DNA of 64,000 nt from Talinum fruticosum (GCA_021018815.1 JAITYX010000007.1:9414501-9478500); one strand, 5' to 3'. Shown: positions 25,901 to 37,827, numbered from the stretch's first letter. A program made the numbers and translations. Notes: generated by a model not told the origin, from the sequence alone.

Positions 25901-28900
25901 ATAGTGAGTAGAGTTTTAGGTAGTGTTTTTGAAAAGCTATTCAAAAGTAACGTTTTCAAAAACACTACCTAGTGTTTGCACATAATTTTCAAAATTCTCC
26001 TTTTTATTTTCTAAAATCTTTTATCGATTATGTCCTTTTAAATCATTTTATACAAATTTGCTACTTAAACAGATACTATTACCGAACACACTTATCTCAA
26101 ATCACTAGTTGAACATCTAACCACTAACCACTAGTCAAGAATGACTAATCGACAATAAAACAACTAACGAGATATTAAAACAGACTAACCACTACACCGA
26201 ACACGCCCAAAGTGTCTAACAAAGTAGTGTTTGATATACTCGATTAAAGTTTTATGTAGTGTTTTGAAAAAGTTACTCAAAGTAACGTTTTCAAAAACAC
26301 TACCTAGTGTTTGCACATATATTTCCAAAATTCTCCTTTTTATTTTCTAAAATCTTTTTATCAATTATGTTTTTTGAAATCATTTTATACAAATCTGTTA
26401 CTTAAACAACTATTATTACCAAACACACTTATTTTAAATCATTAATTAAACATCAAATCACTAACTACTAATTAATAATAACTAATCACTAATAAAATAA
26501 TTAACAATTACTTAAATAAATAATTATTACTAAAATAGCTAATTTTAGTGAGCTAGTTCATAACGTAATGAATTTGTAAGGAGAAAAGTGAGAATGGCAA
26601 AGTTTTGTGCGTTTTTTATTTGTTTTATTTTTTGTAAGGAGTTGGGGGCCATGCCATCCTGGAAAAAAAAGGTGAAATGTGTTAGGATAGTTGGCAACAA
26701 GTCATAAGGCGCAACACATTGGGAAAAGTGCCTCATTAGGTTTTCCTAGACGTTTCCTCTCTCTCACATTTTTAACAAATTTTGTTTTTTTTTTTTGTTT
26801 TTTAACCCAGACACCGTTGCGTACAAAATAGCTCTATCATTGCTGACATTAGCAATTGTATTGTATAGGATTATGTGGCTGTGGTTAGATGCTAAATCTA
26901 ATTTTTAATTGTAAGATATAACTTAAATTTCAATATAAGTTAGTTTTAGTGATTGACAATTTGACACTTAAATCTCTTTTCTTTAATAAGATTTTTCACT
27001 GTAAATCTTGTAAATAAAGAAAATATTAATAGAATAAGGTTTTTTTCAACTTATTATATAATAATTTATTATCAATATTCAGCATTGATTAATATTTTAT
27101 CATTGAAGTTTTTCGATACACAATAGCCCATAAATGATTTAATACTCGTATTCGTTTCAAAATATATATCGTTTTGAGGTTACGAGAAAATATAAAAGAA
27201 ATTCAAAATTTATGACAAATTTTGTATTAAAAGATCAAGTTATCCCTATATTTCATTGAAAATGAAAAAAGAAAACAAAATAATTAATAAGGATAAAATT
27301 AATAAATTAATAATTAATATATTATTAAAATTAGTAAAGTGACAAGTATCGTAAAATTAAAAAGTTAGTTAAAAAGTCGACATATACTTTGAAATGAAGG
27401 CGTAAGACATTGAAATATTTAGTGCAAAATCTTATAACTAGAAAAAGAAAAAAATAAGCATTTTTTTTAGTTGAAGGAAAGAGAAAAGAGGGGGAAAGAA
27501 GACGAAAGTTGGGCGTGCATGATTTGGAGTAGAAGCACATGGGTAAATTGGGTGACAGGGACAATTGTGAGTAAGAGAGCCAGGGGCACATTGGTAATGT
27601 GGTGGCCCTTTTTTACACCCAATTTCGCCCATTCATCACCCCCTCATACAATGTATTTTAACATTCACATATTATACGATTCAATTAATTTTTTAAATAA
27701 TTATAATTAATTATTAATTATAAAATTTTTAATATTCATGGACTCAAAATGGGGGCTTGCTATCGTATGTGCAGGTCCATTATATCACAAAGGGTACTAC
27801 CACATCTTCTATCAGTACAACCCTGATTCAGCCATCTGGGGCAACATCACGTGGGGCCATGCCGTATCAACGGACCTGATTCACTGGAAGTATCTTCCAA
27901 TCTCTCTCCTTCCTGACCAATGGTACGACATCAACGGCGTCTGGACTGGCTCCGCTACCATCTTGCCAGATGGCAACATCATGATGCTCTACACCGGGGA
28001 CACTCATCAATTGGTCCAAGTTCAAAATCTAGCCTACCCAGCCAACCTCTCGGACCCCCTCCTTTTAGACTGGGTTAAGTACCCGGGTAACCCGGTCATG
28101 TCCCCGCCCGAGGGCATCGGGTCCAAAGACTTCCGTGACCCGACTACTGCCTGGCTTGGACCCGACGGGGTCTGGAGGCTCACAATCGGGTCTAAGATTA
28201 ATAAAACGGGTATTTCCTTGGTTTACAAGACTAGTAACTTTACCCACTTTGAGCTCGAGGATACCCTCCATGCGGTCCCGGGTACAGGTATGTGGGAGTG
28301 TGTGGACTTCTACCCGGTATCGACCTCGACCCAAAACGGGCTGGATACCTCTGCTTATGAGCCGGGTATGAAGCACGTGTTAAAGGCTAGTTTGGATGAT
28401 GACAAGCATGATTACTATGCATTGGGGACTTATGATTTTGATACCGGGAAATGGGTGCCCGATAACCCGGATTTGGATGTGGGTATCGGGTTGAGATTGG
28501 ATTATGGAAAATACTATGCATCCAAGTCGTTCTATGATCAGAAGAAAGGGAGGAGGATTTTGTGGGGATGGGTTGGAGAGACTGATACTGAGGCTGATGA
28601 CTTGTTGAAGGGATGGGCTTCCTTGCAGGTATCAACCTTTATTAATTACCGTTTTGCGTATATTGTTTATTCTCATTCATTAATCGAGTCGGGTCGGGTC
28701 GGGTCATATTTAGATATGCTCGTCAAGAAAATGCTATCAATATAGATAGTACGATTTTGGTTTAGTTCAACTTAGATAACCCAATTCATAGTCGACAATT
28801 TTTTGTTTATATTTATTTCAGACAATTCCAAGGGTTGTGACCTATGATGCAAAGGCAGGGACCAACATACTTCAATGGCCAGTGAAAGAAGTGGAAAGCC

Positions 28901-29848
28901 TGAGAAGAGACGGCTCAGAGTTTAATGGTGTGGTTTTGGAGCCTAGATCCATCATTAACCTCAACATAACCTCGGCAGCACAGGTACGTACCTGCTTATT
29001 CTAATATTCTGTAAGTTCAACTAATTAAGTTTTCTCGAATCTACAGCATACTATGTACACATGCCTCTTAAGAATAATAAATAATTGTGCTAATAACAGT
29101 GAACAAATAATTTTATGGGATTAATGAGAAAACTTATATTAAATTTGATAAAATTTGGTGGTGACAGTTGGACATAAGTGCTGAGTTTAAGATAGATGAA
29201 GCAGCATTGAAGAGATCAGTTGGGGATGATGTGATTGCGAATTGCAGCCCAACGGCAGTGAGGAAAGCATTGGGCCCATTTGGGCTTTTGGTTATGGCTG
29301 ATGACTCTCTCTCTGAGCTCACCCCTGTTTATTTCTACATTGCTAAGTCCTCTGATGGCACTCTCAAGAACTGGTTCTGTACAGATTTATCAAGGTAATT
29401 AACTTATGAGTAGGGTCGGGTCGGGTCTGGGTTGACCCCTTATGAGTCGGGCTGAGGTTTGTGAGTGGGTTTTGTTTGTGGCCCAGGTCAACAAGGGCTG
29501 GTGGAGTGGACAGAAAAACATATGGTGGACCAGTCCCTGTTCTAGAGGGAGAAAATTACAGCATGAGATTACTCGTAAGTTTATACAACTTAAAGACTGC
29601 TTAATTCAGATTAGAAACTTTAATAATTTCATAATTAAGTTGTTTTGTGGGTGTTTAATCAGGTGGATCATTCAATAGTGGAAGCTTTTGGTGAAGGAGG
29701 AAGGACATGTATAACCTCAAGAATATACCCCACAAGAGCAATCAATGGAGCTGCTCGAGTTTTCCTGTTCAACAACGCAACTGATTTGGGTGTCACAGCC
29801 TCTGTCAAGATATGGAAATTAGACTCTGCTAGAATTCGCCCCCTTTAG
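22996..29848 (+). CDS. VI: Vacuolar acid invertase (beta-fructofuranosidase, GH32), seven exons
   Basis: Hydrolyses sucrose to glucose and fructose in the vacuole. Exons: 22996-23340, mini-exon 23491-23499, 27775-28628, 28822-28983, 29168-29394, 29487-29574, 29663-29848. Residues 35-54 ([20 protein letters not shown]) form the membrane anchor of vacuolar precursors. The nucleophile motif NDPN is split by the mini-exon (Asp116). FRDP follows near 239, and [10 protein letters not shown] has the catalytic Glu near 293. Val after WEC marks the vacuolar type (cell-wall enzymes have Pro). Several N-glycosylation sites (NIT, NLS, NKT, NFT) fit the secretory route. The start is uncertain: the anchor frame is open upstream without an ATG, and the nearest ATG (22996) is one base out of frame, separated by a C5 run (23013-23017). 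One added C gives 623 residues, a normal precursor length. Confidence 0.96.
23491..23499 (+). other. 9-nt invertase mini-exon encoding the core of NDPN
   Basis: ATCCTAACG lies between TTTCAG and GTAAGT. Joined to AATG upstream and GTCC downstream it supplies Asp-Pro-Asn, the catalytic nucleophile motif. Plant invertases are known for this 9-nt exon. Its flanking introns are 150 bp (upstream) and 4275 bp (downstream). Confidence 0.95.
24912..25190. mobile_element. hAT-like MITE in invertase intron 2
   Basis: The left end AGGGTTTGTTCGTTTCAAC and the right end, read inward, AGTATCTGTTAAAATTAACG are imperfect inverted repeats. The interior repeats GTTATAA and GTTGTTATAA strings. The left end matches the right end of the element at 39469-39643 read on the minus strand, so the two belong to one family. 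No target duplication resolved. Confidence 0.6.
25725..26545. mobile_element. MITE inserted into an older copy of its own family
   Basis: A younger element, 25799-26210, has perfect 12-bp inverted ends GGGCGTGTTCGG / CCGAACACGCCC. The sequence after it (26211-26540) is a second, more diverged copy of its interior. Both contain AACGTTTTCAAAAACACTAC followed by CTAGTGTTTGCACATA, and then TTCTCCTTTTTATTTTCTAA. The sequence before it (about 25725-25798) matches the start of the same element. So the younger copy sits inside an older one, within invertase intron 2. No coding capacity. Confidence 0.75.
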
Positions 29849-30219
29849 AAGATTCGTGTTTTAAAAGAAAAAAATGCGCAAGAATGTAAATTGATGCAAT
29901 TAATTAAGTTGTAGGAGTAGCATATACTCCAATTTTTTCCCCTTTTCTTTTTCCATGGCATGAAACGCACTCGTAGTATACCATATTAGCTTTGATTTAC
30001 ACATCATGTGTGTAAGAGTAAATTAATTTAACATATAAATTTTATGTTAGAGAATAAAATAAATTAATTGTCGTGATTGAAAAATCGAAAGAATTAAAAA
30101 CTAATATAATATTTTTAAGTGACTTTTCCTTATTTAACGACTTTTAAACTTGTCTCAATATTACAAGTAACTATATTATGTGATGATTTGATGAAAAATT
30201 ATGCATGAAACTATAAAAG

Positions 30220-31536
30220 TGATAAACCGGAATTTTACGTTCTTTTCGTTATTTTATTGGTTAATTTTAGCACTTCAAAGGCCTTCTCACCTAAATTCTT
30301 ATTTGATTTCGCTTACTTTCTTCATTTATGATTGAAGTGTGCGAATTTCTATGTTTTGAGGCAATCCCGTCTTTTACAATGAAGAATATATCTTTCAAAG
30401 TGCTAAGGAAAAGAGCGGGAAGCCATAGAAGGTCGGAGAGCGAAGAAAGAAGTCAAGCCAAGTCAGGCACAGTCTGTAGCACTGGCCGTCGTTGAAGGAA
30501 AGAAGGAAAAGAAGACCTAGCACGAGCTGTGCTAAAGCCCAAGAGGTCAGCACGAGCAATGCCAAAGTTAGCATAGGCCATGCTAGGAATTCGGAATTTA
30601 ATTGAAGAAGTCGTGAGCTTGCACGGGTTAAGCACGGTTTGCCAAGATTGGTTGTGCCAATCGGCGATTTGCGTTTTTACGCACATTTTATTCCGAAACC
30701 GTGAATTTTCGGGACAGACTTTTGATGCTGCGTTTTCTAGGCTAGTTTCTCTCTACTTGTAAGCACTTATTTTCATTGTTAAGAGATCAAAGCTTGGAGT
30801 TTATTTCATCTAATCGCAATTTAATTCAAGTTTACGGTATTACCATTCTTTTCTCTACTTTTAGCTTTCATTCTTTTGGTGTTCTTCTCTCAATTTGATG
30901 TCACATGTCATGAATATGTGTGGCTAAATTTCCAACTTAGGTTGGGGATTTTGCCACTAATATGCTAGTTTAATCGTAATTTATGCTTTGATGCTAATTT
31001 GCAATTGTTTGATGAATTTCCGACTTGTTGATACTTGTGAATTGGTGTGAGGTTCGAGAGAATCCTGCATTTATTGTTTTTGGGAATTGAGTAGACTTCG
31101 AGAGAAGAGGCTTAGTTCTACTTTAACTTGTTGGATGATTACAACTTAGATATGAGAATAATTTACGTTGTTATTAAGGGAAGAGTCGATAATCATGTAA
31201 TTCTTTGGTTTTGGTTGTGTGAGAACAACAATTAATTCAATTGAGTTAGCTTAATGACCTTCGAGAGAAGGCTTAGGTGGTCTGAACTGCATCGATTCCC
31301 TAGTTCATCGCGAGTTGTGAATAGTATAGAAGCATGTAATTAAGATTGTTGGCATGTTACCTTGGTAAATCCCTACCTAAGGTTTTCTTTATCCGATTCC
31401 ATTTCGTTCTTTAAGTGTTTATATTACCAACCAAGTGAACTGTTCCATTGCTTAGTTCATAAGGACATTGACCTTATACTTGTAAGAGACCTAGCTCCGT
31501 TAGATCGACAACCGTACTCTCTATAGTACAACAACA
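30220..31536. mobile_element. Solo LTR of a Ty3-type (Athila/Tat-like) retrotransposon
   Basis: The 1317-bp element begins TGATAAACCGGAATTTTACG and ends AGTACAACAACA, i.e. TG...CA ends. It is flanked by the 5-bp duplication AAAAG at 30215-30219 and 31537-31541. Neither a primer-binding site nor a polypurine tract adjoins it, so this is a solo LTR left by recombination between two LTRs. The start and the end (CGACAACCGTACTCTC) resemble Athila/Tat-group LTRs; lineage is by resemblance only. Confidence 0.85.
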
Positions 31537-31541
31537 AAAAG

Positions 31542-32885
31542 CAAACTTCTTTAGTTAAAAAAAAAAGCTGTAGAATTTGATTTCTTTTTAAGCATACAAT
31601 CAAAATTTTCACCGCACCAAAAAACAAAAATTAAAAATTTTATATCATAACTCATAGAAACTCACATGAAATGATATTAAAGGAAAGAGAATGTGAGTTA
31701 CAATATCATGATTTAGAAAGTTATAAAATAATGATATGGGTAGTTTGTAGATATTGAGTGAAAGTTAAAACTGAATATGACAATTTTTTTATTTTTTATT
31801 TTTTGTGTGGGGGACATTTTTCCATTTTTTTCTTTGCATGCTTGTTACCTACAAAAATTATCAAATGAAAAATATGGCCCAATTTTTAAGAATAAGTGGA
31901 GGGTATTTTACAAAAAATAAAAGTTATATAGTCATGAAGGGTATTGGCTTTATACATATATAACATACATATGTTATTATTATAGGAAGTTAGGCATGCC
32001 TATGTCCATGTATTCAATTAAAAATTGGAGTATGAAATATGAAAGTATGAGATTAGTGACCATATATAACTACCAAATGAGTATTGGTTTAGTAGTAAAC
32101 ATTCCACATTTTCATCTTTTTCACAAAGTTTGAATTTTGGAGGAAATAATTTATTTGCAAGTTGTGTAAACGAGTTGGGATGAGTTGTGAGGTTGAGTTT
32201 TAAACTTGGACTCGATATCTCTAACCCTCTAGACCTTCAAGGCTAATTGAAATTACCCTTAAAATATGGTGTAATTAGATAGCCCACATTTATTACAAAA
32301 TTACAAAAATAGCATATATAACTCGGTGAAGCTAGATTAATGCAATTCGATACATTAGTAATATGAAAGTATTTTTAGAGTGAGATGTAATTATATACAA
32401 TGTATTATCTATTTTTATAAATTTTACCCACTATCGGAAAAGGAGAAATAAACAGGGGAGCAATGGTAATTAGTGGAACAGTGGGGCATGGGAATAATAT
32501 AATAGAGGCATGCATGGAGTTGCATGTAGTATAATAGCAGTCAGTCACATGGAATTGCTTTCGTTGATGATGAATCATGCTTGCTTTCTTCTCACACAAT
32601 ACTCTCTCTCTCTCTCTCTCTCTCGGCGTGTGGCAGTTTGTCTCTTGTATAAGCTTTTGTTTAAACCATTTCATGCGTACAAGCTAAGCTAAGGCAGTCT
32701 AATCCGCTGAATTGCAAAACTTGAATTTTCTGACGCGGTGATTGTACTGATCAGAAACATGCACATATATATATTAATGCATTGTTCGGCTGGGGAGTAA
32801 TTATACTTGCAGAATCCTCAGAAGAAGAAGTAGATAATATAGAGCATGCTACCCAGCTCAGTTGCTGTAATTACACCTTTCACTC
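31542..32885. other. AT-rich spacer with a CT microsatellite
   Basis: No gene is visible. A CT tract of about 24 bp sits at 32602-32625, in the middle of an open frame that I treat as chance. The last 120 bp lead into the promoter-like stretch upstream of 33043. Confidence 0.5.
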
Positions 32886-32890
32886 TCTAA

Positions 32891-32900
32891 CCTATATATA
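32891..32900 (+). promoter_or_regulatory. Putative TATA box of an orphan transcription unit
   Basis: CTATATATAT lies about 30-40 bp before a pyrimidine-rich, leader-like stretch (32925-33040) that ends in an ATG with good plant start context (AAACATGGCT at 33043). The combination looks like a real promoter and leader. Confidence 0.4.
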
Positions 32901-33042
32901 TGTACTACTCCTATTCCATCCCTCTACACTTTCTTATTAATTTTCATTCACTACTACTCACTAGTGACCCCCACCCTTCATCCTCTCTCGCCTCTTTCAA
33001 GCAAGCAACCAGCTAAAGTTCGTTCCTCCTGCATCCGCAAAC

Positions 33043-33114
33043 ATGGCTGTTTCTCCCTCTACCACCTCCTCCTCTGTGCTTAATTTCCTCTACGTACACT
33101 CTTCTTATCTTTGA
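33043..33114 (+). CDS. Orphan short ORF (23 residues) behind a promoter-like region
   Basis: The ORF starts MAVSPSTTSSS and ends VHSSYL followed by TGA. It is Ser/Thr-rich and resembles no family I know. It may be a small peptide gene, the first exon of a gene whose rest is lost (a strong donor-like GTACGTGA lies at about 33163), or a non-coding transcript. The downstream 500 bp show no coding signal before the convergent NAC gene. Confidence 0.25.
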   Translation: MAVSPSTTSSSVLNFLYVHSSYL

Positions 33115-33772
33115 GTTCTGCATTTGTCTGAAGGCATGCATATTGCTTATTCTTTCCAAACGTACGTGATGATGGTTATCCAAAATTCGGTGTTCCGTTC
33201 ATAGGATTTTCCCTTAAGAACCATGCTATAGATGTTCAGTGAAAATACGTTTTTCTCTTCTTATTTTATTTTTAAACTTTTTTTTTGGGGGGGATGTTCT
33301 ACGTGGTAGCTAGTGCAAATGTAAAAATACGCACGACTTTATTTTACACAATTTAACTGCAAAATCTAATTCAATACTCATTTTGCTGCACCTTTTTACT
33401 GTGGCTTTAGCAACAATATAAGCCAACATATATATAGAGCAAGCTTAGGAATTGTATGTTCAGTGCCAAGTTACATCCAAGAAACACCGTTACAACATTT
33501 GTAATAATGGCCTCTCAAATATTTTTACATTGATGCATATTCCCGAACATTCGTAGGATACAAATGCATTGCAACATCGTAGGATCGATATCAATATACA
33601 CCTCAGGGAGAAGATGAGCATACATGATAACGGGAAAGCAATATTTGGCTCAGCTATCTATAAAACTGCATTTCCTTTAGTCATGCTGTATATATGTAAA
33701 ATCTGAGCCGTAAGTGTTGCCCTTCTCGCTTGTTTTTGGCTTCCGATGATATATACCCGTAGTATGTGGAGT

Positions 33773-35867
33773 TCATTTCCACATGTCAATTTGGCTGCTT
33801 GAGTTAGTTGAAGTAGAAGCATCATCGGGCTTTGATTCATCCTTCTTTGATGAGTGCTTAGATGATTGTGTAACAAATGCATCTGGTGCAACAATGCTCG
33901 TTGAATAGTTGTTGTTATCATTATTTTCCTTATTGGCAACAACGTCTTCTTGGCTAAGTTGTGACGCAACAAACTTGTCGAGAACCCTCCAATCTGTCAC
34001 TTGATCATCCAAACTAGAACCGATGTTGCTTCCCATCAAATCCACAGCTCCAATTTGATGATTATTATCACGGAATTGTGGCATTGCATTTGTTCCAGCA
34101 CTACTCCCCTGGTTACTGTCTATAACATATTGTACAATGGCGTTGTTGCCATTATTAGTCCCATGAGGCGAAGGCAGAAGCGATTTTGAGTTTTCTAGGA
34201 AAGGGAGGTGGACAAGATGCTGCCCTTCGGGAATACGGAGAGGTAGGTGGTGTGGATGATCAAGCAGTTCGATTTTGTGAGTGTACGGAGGAGGTTGCTT
34301 GAGCAAGTTGCTTGATTGAGAGGTCCCTTGTCTCGGAGAATCCAAGTCCGGTGTGAATGAGACTTGATCTTCAAACCAACATGGTGACTCATGCTCGCTT
34401 GCATTCATTCTCGTGGTTGCAGTTTTTTTCTTGAACACTCTACATACTACCCACCCTTCCTCCTGTGTAAATTTACAAACACCATATGTGAGATTAGGAT
34501 CACCATAAATTCAATATCTATAACTTTCCTATGTCCACAGAAAAATGTTTTATGCAGGATGACCTAGATTTGAAGATTAATTATGTCCCTAGTCATCTTA
34601 TGTTGTCTTTGCTTTCAAGTTGTAATAAAGATGCAGATTGATAAAGCAAGGATATAATTATTGAAGCTGCTAACGGCTACAATCAATTCCCTCTTGTAAC
34701 AACTACGCTACATCATGACTAGGTTTGGAAATTGGAACTAGGACAATCAATTGACGAAACTACCAATGAATAATAGTTCACAAACAAGTTAGTTCATACA
34801 AGCATTTTGGGTATAGCTTGAAAGAATTGGTTCAAATCTCACCTTCATCGGCTTTTGTGTCTCTCTTTAAATCTAACGAATAAAAAAATAAAAAAGAACT
34901 AATAATTTTTTCATGTTTCTAGATTAAAGTCACATGGACTTATATATATGTCCAAGTCCGGAACTTTCAGTTACGAAGCTTCAAGCATTTGAATCAAAAA
35001 TAAGCAGGTCAGTGCTCCAAGGAAAATGGAATGAAATAACTTGGCATGAAAACCGTATTCCTAGCCCTTCACATTTAGGTAAGATGTGTAAGAAGAAAAC
35101 AAGACGAGAACCAATCAGTATCGCCTCTGAATCATCCATTCATATCATCACACAAAGAATCTGAGAATTGCTCATATTAGAACCATATATGGATTGGGAG
35201 ATTGGAGTCAAGGGACTTGCCTGTGGAGGTCCATTTTCATCGGTTTCAAGTCTATACTCATGCATAATCCAATCTGATTTTTGTCCATTGGGAGCTCGGC
35301 CTTTGTAAAAGACCAATGTCTTCCTCATACCAATTAAGTCAAGCTTTGAGTAGATTGGTTTGTCTCTCCCAGTTGCTTTCCAAAACCCTGCTGTTGTTGC
35401 TCTATTTGTCCGAGTTCCAGTTGGGTACTTCTTATCCTTGTGACTGAAGAAATACCATTCATTTTGCTCTTCATTTCCCATTCTGCATAATTCTGCCCAA
35501 AAACAACAATTCATGGCAATCATTATCTATACATACACTAACCATTATCAAAGAACATGAGATTCATTTAGATCGCACTGAAGTAACGCCTGTCAAGAGT
35601 TAGCATGAGTATCCATTATGCCAACTTGAAACTAATTACTTCATATATGGTTAGCTGTTTTACCGAGAGCGAGAAATCAATGTTCAATAATAATGTACAC
35701 ATACCTTGTAGATCCCAAGGTTCGATTTTATAGAGATCAACCTCTTTGATGACATCCAGATCAATCCTCGTTGAGTTAACTTTTCTTCTAAGATAATAAT
35801 CAACAAGTTCTTCATCAGTTGGATAGAAGCGAAAACCAGGGGGAACATGTGTTGAGATATTATTCAT
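33773..35867 (-). CDS. VND4: NAC-domain transcription factor, VND4/5/6 type
   Basis: VND proteins are nuclear master switches for xylem vessel differentiation and secondary-wall deposition (family knowledge). Minus-strand exons 35867-35705, 35492-35221 and 34462-33773 total 1125 bp, 374 residues. The NAC domain covers about residues 7-158 with all five subdomains: [49 protein letters not shown] with [30 protein letters not shown], and [13 protein letters not shown]. The C-terminal [16 protein letters not shown] and the extreme end SSSQIDMWK match VND4/VND5-type proteins and argue against the related NST and SMB groups. The second intron (35220-34463) has a GC donor, GCAAGT, with a normal AG acceptor. 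FYPTDEE and GRDKPI differ slightly from the common FHPTDEE and GRDKAI. Start: ATG directly before the conserved PPGFRF. No defects seen. Confidence 0.95.
34795..34896 (+). mobile_element. Possible SINE in VND intron 2
   Basis: GTATAGCTTGAAAG (A-box-like) and GGTTCAAATCTCA (B-box-like) are followed by a short body and an A-rich tail AATAAAAAAATAAAAAAG. The layout fits a tRNA-derived SINE. The target duplication was not resolved. Confidence 0.45.
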
Positions 35868-36968
35868 ATTCTCCCTTCTCAACTTTAACTCCTGAGCATT
35901 GCATATGATCATTTCGTAAGTCAGTAAAAGAGAACAGCCATACTTATAATCAAGCTCGAGTGAGATAAACAAACAAGAACTTTCATTGCAAATGTTGCAA
36001 CTAACTGCTCGTCAATGATGTTTTTGAACATATTTTTAGGGATCTTGTGTTTCTCTTTTTCGTGCTACATTCAAAGCTCCAATTATCTCCGGTATGAAAA
36101 ACATGCATATGGATTCGTAATTAGAATTACATTACGAACTAAGCAAACTAGCTAGCTAGCATGCATCGGCTTAATCATGAAGACACAAAGTCTGACTAAT
36201 TTGCAAAACTAGGATTAGAATCATATTTAAGCAAGGAGTAATTCTGTATATCATCATGATCAGGAAATGCACATAAGTAGATAAGGCAGGTAAAGGTAAT
36301 AATACTTCTCTTATGTCCAACAATGATGGTCCTCACTGATTTCTTAATATTGAACCGCGTAATTATCAAAACTATTTAATTTGATTAGAAAATAGTTTGT
36401 TTTTTAATTAAATTTACATTGGCATGTTGATTTACGATTAATTAGATGATCATCTGATCAAGAACACGAGCGTGCAAACACTGATAATTTTTTAAGATTT
36501 GTTTTCAATGTATTCTCACCTTTTTGAAATTATGTAGAACCCTAGTACAGTTATGATAGCCAATCTTCTCTAATTTCCTCACTTCTTGAAGGTAAATTCT
36601 GACTTCAGGAGAATTTGACTGGAATCTAGGTCTAACTTGCTGGGCTTTTTGGGGGAGGTGGGATCAAAGAAGCTTTCATCCATTCATTCAAGAATCAAAC
36701 AATGCATCTTCAAGTAAGCAATTTACATCTCATTTTTTAGAAAATTGGGAATTCTTCATGCATATCCCCAATCTGTGATGATTAAATCAAATAAAACAGG
36801 CAGAAAATACAAGGTGATAGTACAGAAACTCTTCCTATAGACCATATAATTCATGATCCAAAATTTTAATTACCACAATAATATACTTTCAAAATTATTC
36901 AATATAGGGCACTACTTATTTCCCATTTTGAGTGTTAACCCTAACAATAGCAGCAGATTGAAAAACTT

Positions 36969-37008
<40 letters not shown>

Positions 37009-37788
37009 AAACTCACAGATGAAAGGGAAGCTGCATCGACTAGCTTAGGCCTTGAAATTGAAAGATTTGAGGGAGGCAGAACCAGTAAGCCAAAACCCCT
37101 AATGGAAGAAGATAGGATAGCCTAAAGCGTATACTTTGAGTGATGTTTCGAAGGAAAAAGTGATGCCTTTTCGACCAAAGCTTAATGCAGAAGACCCCCA
37201 AAAAGTAGAGGCAAAAAGAAACAAAGCAGTAAGAACATTCCCCCTGGGGAATTGCACCCAACAGGTGTTCGTGAAAATGCACAAGAGAGACTTCAGAGAC
37301 AGATGGAGAGAGAAAAAGAAGGGCTCTTTTCCCAGAAGCTAAAAAGGACCCTGGAGAAGAAAGTAGGTTGTTGGGTTAGTGTCGGTCCAGATCCCAATGG
37401 CACCCACAATTTGAAAGACTAGATTTTTGTTTTTCTCAAAAGAGTTCCTGCTCTGTAGGTTGAGGAAATGGAAGAGCCGTGAAAGACCCAGAAAGTACGT
37501 ATAAAGCCAGGGTGAAAAGAAGTTAATAATCAAATGGAAGTTATAATCGAAGAGATTGAAGTCATAATCGCAGAAGCTGGATTTCTGGCAAAGTCTGGGG
37601 AGGGCTTATGCGGGGTATGAGAAAAAGACCTGATGAGATTTTGAGCTCACGGAATAACATGGAAGAAACCGTACGTGCGTGTGGGAGCAGGAGAGAGAGA
37701 AGGGCAGAAGCTCATCAGCCATTGATGGCCACTCTCAGAGACAAGGGGAATGTCTGCCCTTCCTCTGCTCTCGTCTCGTCTCGTCACT

Positions 37789-37827
<39 letters not shown>

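Noticed and set aside
28065..28376. 103-codon antisense open frame
   Set aside because: It mirrors invertase exon 3; no independent support.
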